64,000 nucleotides of DNA. It comes from Zoroaster sp. YZ-2022. Taxonomy: Eukaryota; Echinodermata; Asteroidea; Forcipulatida; Zoroasteridae. The notes below the pieces were generated by a model. It did no database searches. It saw only the letters and a list, made by a program, of their open reading frames with translations, and was not told the DNA's origin. The stretch covers positions 26,946,526 to 27,010,525 of the forward strand of contig CM055831.1 of assembly GCA_029582265.1 (NCBI GenBank), in the 5' to 3' direction. This document shows, in pieces, positions 10,775 to 20,000 of the stretch (position 1 is the stretch's first letter; each line of letters starts with the position of its first letter). A program made the translations under genes and the position numbers.

Positions 10775-11141
10775 GGATTGTCGTGGCCGAGCGGTCTAGC
10801 GCACTGAACTCAAGTTCTGGTGTTGCCAGCAGCAGAGTGTGGGTTCGAGCCCCAGCCGTGACACCTGTGTCCTTGAGCAAGACACTTAACCATAATTGCT
10901 TCTCTCCACCCAGGGGTTAAATGGGTACCTGTGAAGGCAGAGATGGTTTGCTCTCTATGCGCTAGAAATGGCAGCAATTGAGCTGTATACTCCCCAGGGA
11001 GCTGAGATGGTTTCAGGAATGATTTATGAGCCTTATGAGCCTTATGAGCAGGGATAATAATATAATGCGCCTTGAGCGCCACTTAGTTGGTGGATACGTG
11101 CGCTATATAAATCTATACATTATTATTATTATTATTATTAA
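10775..11141 (+). mobile_element. tRNA-Leu-derived SINE with (ATT)n tail
   Basis: Repeats the head of the preceding copy (GTGGCCGAGCGGTCTAGCGC), then the body and the 3' end TGCGCTATATAAATC followed by (ATT)n at 11117-11141. The 3' end is the sort shared with LINEs for mobilisation. It abuts the left limit of duplication unit A. ORFs 10525-10920 (plus) and 10548-10880 (minus) are only shadows of this dimer. Confidence 0.82.
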
Positions 11142-11273
11142 TATTTGGATTTGTGATGTGTCACCAATTCACTGAGACATAAATTTAGTTCAGGCAAAAT
11201 GTACCTCATTCTAAAATGAAAATTCCAGATATTGATTTTGTACTAATATTTGTTTCTCTCTAATTTTTGTTAA

Positions 11274-11487
11274 AGGGACAGTATCGCCACGATCAAAGCA
11301 GATTTTCAACAGGGCATGGAATCAGTGTTCTTGTTTAAGATGAACACAGTGACTGAAAATTACTGGCTGATTTTTGCAGCAGCAACAGTAATATGACCTT
11401 ATCATGTGGGGTATTATTCAGTCACTGAGTTAATCTAAAACTAGCACTCAGATTCCATGCCCTGTTGATCGTGATGATATTGTCCCT
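11274..11487. mobile_element. TTAA MITE (AGGGACARTATC family), copy A1
   Basis: TTAA on both sides (11270-11273, 11488-11491). The ends AGGGACAGTATCGCCACGAT and, reverse-complemented, AGGGACAATATCATCACGAT are inverted repeats that extend to form a long hairpin across most of the element. Orthologous copies: 29252-29657 and 55047-55261. Confidence 0.82.
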
Positions 11488-12451
11488 TTAATTAAGAATG
11501 AAACTGTCAGAAGTAGTTTGTAATTTTAAGAAATGCTGTAGTCATGACTCAGGACAATGATACTGGGGAGTATTCATTTGAAATGATGAGGATTAGCAGG
11601 GAATGTTGGAGGAGGCTGGTGGGAGAAGGTCATAAATTATTAACTTAGCTTCAGAAAAGAAGGGACTTTGTTTTAGTTGAATTGGTTTAGTTGACCTGAA
11701 AATTGGAAAATTCATAAATGACTCGGAGGCAGTTTAGACCAGGTTCAGGAATTTTGATTGGTTGAGATGTGATCACATGGTTGTTTAAGACCAGCCTTAA
11801 TGTTGGTATCACTGCTTCTACAAGGATGCTTTCTCTCTTTGAACCAAGATGTACTTGAATCAACCAGTTTCAGTTCAATGTGGAGTCAAGTCTTGAGAAA
11901 TATTAAAAAAAACAAAAACATTCCCAACTTTTACAGAAAACATTGGAGTAAATGTTCTATTTTGTTAATTTTTTGTTTAATGCAAGTACTTGAGATATAA
12001 TTTATAGTTGAAGTTAGCTGTCATATAATAATTAGGTTATTTTGTGTTCATGTCATTACCAATGCTGTACCTTCCCTTTAAACAGTTGTGTAAGTTCATT
12101 TGAGATGCACCAGCTGCATCTGTGTTTCTGGATACAAATTATTCCCGTTTTAGGAACAAAGTTTTTTATATTTTTACAATAAAATCAGGAGAGCATTCAT
12201 GAATGGGAATAAAAGAGTGACACTTTTGTCTTGACCTCAGGATAAATACCCCTGGGGTTGTGGCCATGGGCAATTAAGGACATTACCTATGGTTTGCTGG
12301 TTCTTTATCCCTGTGGCCGTGACACAATCAGTCTTTATCCTGTCATCAACACCATGCATTGAATTTTGAATCCAATTGTCATGTTTTCAGTTAGATATTT
12401 ATATTTCTAATATTGATTCAGTAATGTAAAATTTTCATGTTTTGAGTTCAG

Positions 12452-12645
12452 AGCAGATTTTCAACAGGGTATGGAATCGGTGTCCTAGTTTAAGATGACC
12501 ACACTGACTGAAAATTACTGGCTTATCTATGCAGCAGCAACAGTATTATGACCTTATCATATGGGATATTATTTTCAGTCACTGAGTTTATCTAAAACAA
12601 GAACTCTGATCCATGCCCTGTTGATCGTGACGATAATGCCTTTTT
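12452..12645. mobile_element. TTAA-family MITE relic, copy A2
   Basis: Same hairpin family as 11274-11487 (CAGATTTTCAACAGGG...CCCTGTTGATCGTGACGATA), but the outer TIR bases are missing on the left. Orthologous relics are at 30612-30811, 43890-44097 and 56212-56409, so this insertion predates the duplications. Confidence 0.7.
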
Positions 12646-12743
12646 ATTATGTTAATATTCTAACTTGATCTCATGTTCATGAAAACATTGTCTCTTATTG
12701 GCTTGAATCTTAACGAAATTCTTTTGAAACAATCTTCCTACAG

Positions 12744-12899
12744 ATCATTCTGGTTGGGTAGTCGGAATAACATGATAGCTTCAATGTTGTAGCATGCTGC
12801 CCTCATTCTGTCAGCAATGACCATGATAACATCAGATGGTGTTGTACCTCGTTGTACAGGATGTATCAACTTGTTCAGGGATTTTTGTAAAAGTTAATG
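12744..12899 (+). ncRNA. 156-nt spliced-exon-like block (noncoding on plus strand), copy A1
   Basis: Bounded by a good acceptor (CAATCTTCCTACAG) and a good donor (AATG/GTAAGTTT). All three plus-strand frames contain stops, so if transcribed it would be a 5'-UTR or noncoding exon. It keeps exactly 156 nt and both splice signals in copies at 30950-31105, 56548-56703 and, after removal of its hAT insert, 13171-13675. On the minus strand the same block is open (HPVQRGTTPSDVIMVIADR...), so an alternative is a minus-strand coding exon ending at the TAG over the acceptor. Function unknown. Confidence 0.4.
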
Positions 12900-13170
12900 G
12901 TAAGTTTCTGTGATACTTGATGGTAAGCATGTTCAATATTTTGTGTTTCTGAGGATTAAAAATCACTGAGTTGACATTTCAATCAGTTTGCAAAAGGTTA
13001 TTGCAGGAAAGTTCTTAGACAAAAATCCTTCATTCCAAAAGAGCTGATATTAGATTATTTTAATGCAGACCTGAATTTAGTTGTTGACCGAACCACTCCC
13101 AAACATTCTTGACTCAATTCCAACTTTATCACCACTGTGTAACTCTGCTTTTGAAACAATCTTCCTACAG

Positions 13171-13675
13171 ATCATTCTGGTTGGGTAGTTGGAATAACAT
13201 GATACCTTCAATGCAGGGGCGGATTAACCATATGGGCAATTGGGCACTTGCCCAGGGCCCCAAGGCTCTGCCCCCCGGCCCGGCGGTAACTTGTTCCGCT
13301 ACTGGTAGTTAGCCTACAGTGGAGACCTTTTGTGGTATGACTGACCCTTACACTCTTGACTGGTGTGATTAATAAACAATCAAAAGGCCTACATTCTCTT
13401 CATTCTCTTTCCAGTAGCCTAGGCCTAGACTGTCAACTGAATAATGTGTAAAACAACCTCAGTAGTGTACTTCTAGTGCCACCTAGTGGCGACGCATAGG
13501 TAGGCACCAGTCACTGGCGTGCCCAGGGCACCATGGATTCTTAATCCACCCCTGCTTCAATGTTGTAGCATGCTGCCCTCTTTCTGTCAGCAATGACCAT
13601 GATAACATCAGATGGTGGTGTAGCTCGTTGTACAGGATGTGTCAACTTGTTCAGGGATTTTTGTGAAACTTGATG
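13171..13675 (+). pseudogene. Second A copy of the 156-nt exon, split by a hAT MITE
   Basis: Acceptor CTTCCTACAG and donor GATG/GTAAGTTT are retained. Removing the MITE (13214-13554) and one 8-bp target duplication leaves 156 nt. With the insert it could not produce the same exon. Confidence 0.5.
13214..13554. mobile_element. hAT MITE (CAGGGGCGGATTAA ends)
   Basis: Ends are CAGGGGCGGATTAA and TTAATCCACCCCTG. The 8-bp target duplication CTTCAATG is on both sides (13206-13213, 13555-13562). The sister sites at 12790, B (about 30985) and D (about 56588) are empty, so it inserted after the 430-bp duplication. Confidence 0.9.
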
Positions 13676-13920
13676 GTAAGTTTCTGTGATACTTGGTAAG
13701 CATATTCAATATTTTGTGTGTCTCTGAGGATTAAGAATCACCAAGTTGACATTTCAATCAGTTTGCAAAAGGTCATTGCAGGAAAGTTTAGTTCTTAGAC
13801 AAAAAATCCCTCATTCCAAAAGAGCTGATATTAGATTATTTTAATGCGGACCTGAATTGTTGACTGAACCACTCCCAAACATTCTTGACTCAATTCCAAC
13901 TTCATCACCACTGTGCTGTT

Positions 13921-15914
13921 TATCCCCTAGAACGAACGGAAGGTTCTGCATCTGAAATGTGCAGGATTTATGCCAAAGTCAAAGTGGATGATTCCAATTT
14001 GTCTTGAAGGGGAAGGAAGGCTGTAAATTTTAGTACAAATTTGTGTAATTCAAGAAATACCTTTGATGATGGTGAACCAGTAATAAAATGTTTTTTGTCC
14101 CCCTCCCCCCTCTGGATAAACCCATGATATACAACCAAATGAAATGAAAATGATTCAAAGTTACACATTCATAGATATGATTTATTCACATCATTTATTT
14201 TATTCACAAAATTAGATTTGTACAATATTTTATTTTGATTAGATCTATGTACATGCAGAGAGAGCTTTATGGATTGCAATATGAATGACAAGTAAATTAA
14301 ATCTTATTGAAACTAAATTGAACTTAATCAACAATAACATAATAATAGTCAATAAACCAAAAGTCTCTAGATGATATACCAGTAATTAAAGGAGAGATTG
14401 TGAAACAAATGTCCTTGAAAGTCTGCAAATGAATATTTATGTTGAAATTCATCAGCAAAGAAACATTAGAGCACAAGTTTGAGGTTTTCAGTGGCTTGAA
14501 ATTTAGTTACTCCATTGAGGAATGGACAAATTGTGGAATTACTAAACAATAATAATTTGCTTAAAGGGAGGTTACACATAGTTTTACATATAATGTACTT
14601 GGTGTAAAGTTGATGATGGAATCAAACATCTCTTGAAATCTTTCTGTCTGAGGAACTATCATATAAATACAAATTTATGAAATCATTTCTTGACTGAATG
14701 AGACACAAAATTATAATAAATACAAACAATTTAAAGGTATTTTCACTATTTTGACATTAAAGACACAACCTCATTAAGCTGAAACTTTCACAGGTTGGTT
14801 GATCAATGCAGATCTTGAAAGTAAGCAAACTTGTAGAAGAAATTTAGCAAAAGTGTAACCTCCCTGTACAAATACATTCATTCAGAAATAGAATTGGATT
14901 GACCTTATTAAGAAGGTGCATTAGATTCCAACAATTGATAAAAGTACACAAGACTTGAATATAAACATTACATAGTATCATGCGTGTCACCAGGAATTTC
15001 ATTATGAGTTGAACATTTGTAAATGTATTCAAATGTTCACATTATCATATCAATTGTTTTTGTTTGTTTTTTAGAAAAGAAGTGACATCTTTGCTTCTTC
15101 ATTAAAATATAGAATCCAAATCTAGAAGGAGGTTTGTTCACATCCTTCAAACCTCCCTGGTGATGCACATGAGTATGATGAACTGTAGCAACTAAATAAA
15201 TGACAGTATAATGAAGGTCATTACCCTCATTGAAGACTCTACAAGAGACTGGATCCACATGGAATCATGCTCATATATATAGATAATGTACAGTGCTTAG
15301 TATTTATATCAACCAACTTCTACAAGGTATAATTACATGACAAAACACCCAAAGCAGGGAGGAGGGGGCTTCATCCCCCAAGGCCCCCCACACCCCCTGG
15401 ATCTGCCATTGGAAGTTATTGGGACTTGGGACATGAAAACCTCAAAACAGTTTGTTCATTGCAATGTATACAATTAAGCTTATTACACAATTGATGAAGA
15501 TTATCATTTGTAAAAGTGTTCAATATAATGTATAAAGCTAATTATGAATGCTTATTTTTAAAAGTGTACAATAATCATATATGTTGAAAAGTAAATTTAA
15601 ATCAAGACAAATGAAGCTCCTCTTTTGTAATTTCACAAATTATTATGTTGAATTAGTTGCTCATTTATGATATTAAGAGTCATGGGTTTCCTGAAGGTAA
15701 TTTCTGTCTGGAATGGGACAGAAATGATTTCATAGAAACCTACAGTGCTTTGGTTAGAAACTGTGAATGAGATTTCACAACTTGTTTCCAAATGAAACAT
15801 TGACTGGTCAATTGTTTATATGCAATTCTTGATTGTCATTTAGTATTCATGCACATGATGACATTTTACAAACAGTGTATCAAGAATGTACTATTCATTT
15901 TTATTTCCCTCCAG
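13921..15914. other. Duplicated noncoding stretch, unit A
   Basis: AT-rich and collinear with B (about 32700-35246) and D (about 56950-58974). The minus-strand frames here (13968-14168, 14844-15032, 15037-15258) recur in B and D but are short and change by indels between copies. I see no codon-level conservation and treat them as noncoding. Confidence 0.55.
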
Positions 15915-16026
15915 GTTGACAGCATGACAACCCTTCTAATTGACCTGATCAGAGGTCAACAAGAAACAGTCTCAGCAAGAAACATCCTCAACCAAGAGAG
16001 ATCAGCTCAGGATGCTCCAACAAAAG
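15915..16026 (+). CDS. 112-nt exon of an unknown plus-strand gene, copy A
   Basis: The acceptor TTTCCCTCCAG and donor AAAG/GTAAGAGG define the exon. One frame is open: VDSMTTLLIDLIRGQQETV..., ending ...ERSAQDAPTKG. The ATG lies in a fair context (A at -3), so it could be the first coding exon after the noncoding 156-nt exon. It lies about 430 nt beyond the TRIM stop codon on the other strand, so the two genes converge. Copy B (35247-35358) is the same length and open. Copy D (58975-59085) carries +2, -1 and -2 changes and is out of frame. I do not recognise the peptide and no further coding exon was found. Confidence 0.45.
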
Positions 16027-16456
16027 GTAAGAGGAAGGCAACCAAATACTTAACAACTACAAATGAAATATAACAAATCATCAGAGGCTTGTTTTTTAAA
16101 TGAATTAATAGCTAGCCTCGTCATAAATTCATTTATTAGTTCGTATCTGGATTTCTTTTATTAAAGACTCTGGAGAAGTGCTTAGCTAAATTGGTGAAGG
16201 GCAAACATCTAAATCAATTATTCATTTGAGTTGGTTCTTGAAGCAAAGTAAAGATTTCATTGTCAATGAATTGTATATGCTCTGTATCTCTTGTCATGTC
16301 AAACATTAATAATAAATGATACAAGATTAATTCTATAGAGTGACATTGATACTCAAGATTCTACATTACATGTTTGGGTAACATATCTTGAAGAGGACAT
16401 TTCACCATTATGATGATGACAAGGGAGATTGCCAGTCAGCAGCATGTTGGATTACA

Positions 16457-17073
16457 TCACATTATGTGATATATCTTCACTGAGTACCAGTCTGCTGCTA
16501 CCAGCTGATGCCCATCTGCAGTGAATGTGATTCCCCTGGGGCTGTACAGACCCTGAGCTATACATGAGATGAATCTACCTTCATCATCATAATGGTGAAT
16601 ATGACCAGTGTTATACCCATTGCACACTGCAATGTACATGCCTGATCTGTCACAGCATACACCTCTGCAGTATTCAACTTCCTGACCATTGATTGTTGGT
16701 TTGATTGTGAGTAATGAAGTACCATTGCTATCAACAATGTCTACTTGATGTTGGTCATAACCACTGACTACAACTCTGTTATTATTATCAATGGCCAGGA
16801 AGTAAGGTGCTGTATTGACTGGTATAGTGTGGATGAGCGAGCCATCAGTGGGGCTGTGCTCACTCACCACCATCCTCTTCACATCACCTATTATGATGTT
16901 ACCCTTATTATTTGCTGCTACACTCCGGAGGTCCACTGCTGTCTTCCCTACCTCACTATGAGGAACTGTGTGGAAGTCAAAGGCAAGTGTGCCATCATTG
17001 TTGTACATCTTGACATTGTTGGTGTTGTCCACAACCACTAAGTGATTGTGTATAGCTGCAATGTCACATGGAC
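16457..17073 (-). CDS. TRIM-NHL exon 2: five NHL blades and stop, copy A
   Basis: 617 nt after an acceptor TATTTTTCCAG. Blades can be seen at DIAAIHNHLVVVDNTNNV, DLRSVAANNKGNIIIGDV, PYFLAIDNNNRVVVSG, GVCCDRSGMYIAV and PRGITFTADGHQLVAAD. The product ends VKIYHIM. The split codon with exon 1 gives Cys431. Minus-strand AATAAA motifs occur 300-330 nt past the stop, close to the plus-strand exon at 15915-16026, so 3' ends of the two transcripts may overlap. Confidence 0.9.
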
Positions 17074-20000
17074 CTGGAAAAATAATAATAATAGAGATAA
17101 CACAGCACAGTGATATAACAATTATGTGTGTTATGTTTTATGAGCTGAACATTAAATGAAGATATTTCTACATTTTTTGACATGAAGGCCTATACATGTA
17201 CAAAGGATTCACAACAGCCAATGTTCACTTTCAACCTTTGAACTGTCATGATTTATTATTCACTATTTATTACAATCAATGTCATGTTTCAGAAAATAAA
17301 ATATGCTAAATTTAAATTGATGACAGCCAGTGAGTACATGTATAGCACATAATGTCAATGTATGAAGGTTTTAATAGCATAACATGTAGTTATGAGCCAC
17401 TTTCTTTTTCTAGGAAAATTCAGTTAAGTGGAACGTTTCTACATTAAATTATTATTCAAACATGAACTGTCATGATTTATTATTCACTATTTATTTCAAT
17501 CAATGTCATGTTTCAGAAAACAAAATAGGGTAAATTGAAATTGATGTTTGTTGAGGTATTACTAGGAGAGCAATTGGACAGTGAATAAAGAGATATTCTA
17601 ATGCACTCATAGTTATAGAGATTTCCCTGCTTTCTAAGAGAAGGTCATCGGAAACTGAATAAAATTGATAATTTCACATTAACTCATGGTTAATTACTTC
17701 AAAGGTTTGCTGAAATACATGTAGAAACTCCTAATATAATTGTTTCATAGCTAGGGCTGTGCCGGGTATCCTGGTATCCAGATACCTGAATGAAACTGTC
17801 ATAAGCCTTTGTAGTATTGTACCAACATTTGCGATATATTTTTCTGACGTAAACGGATGTTCGATGTTGGAGATACAGCAGTGGATGACGTATTGCATTA
17901 TGCAACATGTGCCAGACAGTGTCACATGAGGAAACACACGCAGACAGTGGACTCAGGTTCAGGTTCAGGTTCAGATTCGGGTTAGGGTTCAATGTAACGG
18001 CGCGGACTACAGCCACGGCATGGCAGAAAAGTTTGGGAAAAATGCTGAAACAACCTTTTCCCCTCTTGCACAGAAACAATGGGGATTTCTAAGGGCAGCC
18101 ATGACATGCCACCGGGGGTAACATCTGAAGCCAGGGAACCCAGAGGTACCGGCAAACACTTATGACAAACACAAGAGAGGTGGCCTGAGAGTTATGCTCT
18201 CAGTCATAATGTAAGATTATTTTAGTACGGCCAAAATCATGTCCTAAAAAATCATAATCCAAAGCCAACATGACATACGGGATATCCTTATTTAGAAGGC
18301 ATCTCAAAATCAGGAAAGTCCGATGTCAATCTTTGTTTACATCGTGGCAATGCGGCATAGCGTGTGGTGTAAGTGAGGGAAAACAAACTTATCAAGATTA
18401 TGTGTATGTGTACATTGTATACCTGCAATTAATGCTCAGTTTACTGATACACATGAACATCTGTCATGATTTTCCATCAATATAGGGACAAATTTGACCA
18501 TTCAATGGATAATTTGACCATTCGATGGATAATTGGACCATTCAATGGATAATTTGACCATTCATAGATCAATGGATAATTTGACCATTCAATGGATCAT
18601 TTGACCATCTAATGGATAATTTGTCATGGGAAATTACCAGGGAGGTAATTTTTAAGGTTATTTGTGTACCCTTTTGTTTGCTTTTATTTAGAGTAACTTT
18701 AAACTGGTCAGATGCCATGATCATTTGGTCTGTCAATTCATAGGGTATGTCAATGAGTTGTTTGCTTTTATTCAGAGTAACTTTAAACTGGTCAGATGCC
18801 ATGATCATTTGGTCTGTCAATTCATAGGGTATGTCAATGAGTTGTTTGCTTTTATTCAGAGTAACTTTAAACTGGTCAGATGCCATGATCATTTGGTCTG
18901 TCAATTCATAGGTAATTTCAATGAGTTGTTTGCTTTTATTCAGAGTAACTTTAAACTGGTCAGATGCCATGATCATTTGGTCTGTCAATTCATAGGGTAT
19001 GTCAATGAGTTGTTTGCTTTTATTCAGAGTAACTTTAAACTGGTCAGATGCCATGATCATTTGGTCTGTCAATTCATAGGGTATGTCAGAGAGTTGTTTG
19101 CTTTTATTCAGAGTAACTTTAAACTGGCCAGATGCCATGATCATTTGGTCTGTCAATTCATAGGGTACCGTATGTCAGAGAGTTGTTTGCTTTTATTCAG
19201 AGTAACTTTAAACTGCCAGATGCCATGATCATGTGGTCTGTCAATTCATAGGGTATGTTGTTGTTGTTGTAGATTAATGGCACTTTTGGCAGTCCATGTG
19301 CCCTTTGTGCCAGTCGCTATACAGCAAGAGGTAGCTTGGAGCGAGAACGCAGTATATAAAACACTTGATGATAACGAGGTATCCTACAAGCACTACAGTA
19401 ATGCTGACATGGCTGAAGTCAATTCCACTTCATGGTCTTTATAGTTTCACAAATGTTGGATTTTGTCCTAAGAACAAGTCAAATGTAGTTGGAAAGAGCG
19501 TATGTAATTGGTTTCCAAAGGGTGAAACTGAAAAAAATATACTATTTGAAAACACTGGAGTGACAGAATTTTGATGCGTAAGCCTACAATGTATGTGTAT
19601 GTGTACATGTATGTCAAGCAGTGACACTAGAGAAGTTGAGGGTCGTGCTGAAAGTGAGGGCGCCAGTAATCCTCCAGACATGGAGCGCCACAGTGCTCCT
19701 GCAAACCGAGCCGTTTCTCATGCAGTTTAAGGGCCCGGCCCCTCCGTAAATTTTCAGGCCCAACGCTCCAGGTGAAGAAATGGTGGCTCTGTCCAGCCAA
19801 TCACTGAACGCCCCGCACTTCAGCAATATTGAGTGAAACTACCCTCTTAAATAAATAAAAAAATGAAACGAAAGATGGGTTGATATGAAAAGATCTGTAA
19901 AAGTTTTAAAGCTTAACATTACACTTTTTAATATAGTGAAGTATGTGAATAATGTTATATTTGGAACTAAGGAGATTTTTAAGGGTCATTTGGTTATTAT

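Larger units (their letters stand above)
12719..13920. repeat. Local 430-bp tandem duplication within unit A
   Basis: The block starting CTTTTGAAACAATCTTCCTA (12719) is repeated at 13147, through CAATTCCAACTTTATCACCA. Units B and D have it once. The second copy is longer because it carries a hAT MITE (13214-13554). Confidence 0.85.
11142..17800. repeat. Segmental duplication unit A
   Basis: Collinear with B (29100-36597), C (43308-45750) and D (54895-60483), with long near-identical stretches. In order it contains TTAA MITEs, a 156-nt plus-strand exon-like block, a 112-nt plus-strand exon and the minus-strand NHL exon. A alone has a local 430-bp tandem duplication (12719-13920) and a hAT insertion (13214-13554). 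It also lacks about 390 bp that B has after the 112-nt exon (B 35366-35752). The match to C extends through the intron to about 17800. Confidence 0.88.

Noticed and set aside
10525..10920. 131-codon plus and 110-codon minus frames
   Set aside because: They lie over the tandem tRNA-Leu-like SINE heads.
14844..15258. Minus frames recurring in A, B and D
   Set aside because: Repeated only because the unit is duplicated; lengths change by indels and stops between copies.
16745..17041. Plus-strand frames opposite the NHL exons (also 36469, 44744, 59935)
   Set aside because: Antisense shadows of the NHL exon; they break at different points in the copies while the minus frame holds.
17945..17990. 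Telomere-like GGTTCAGGTTCAGG...GGGTTAGGG run
   Set aside because: Degenerate short simple repeat with mixed hexamers, not a telomere array.
18725..19228. 167- and 213-codon plus-strand frames and 195- and 370-codon minus-strand frames with 28-residue repeats as repeat proteins
   Set aside because: The 84-bp unit has a length divisible by 3 and no stop in one frame per strand, so both strands are open at once. There is no start context, no splice signals, and the array lies in an intron.
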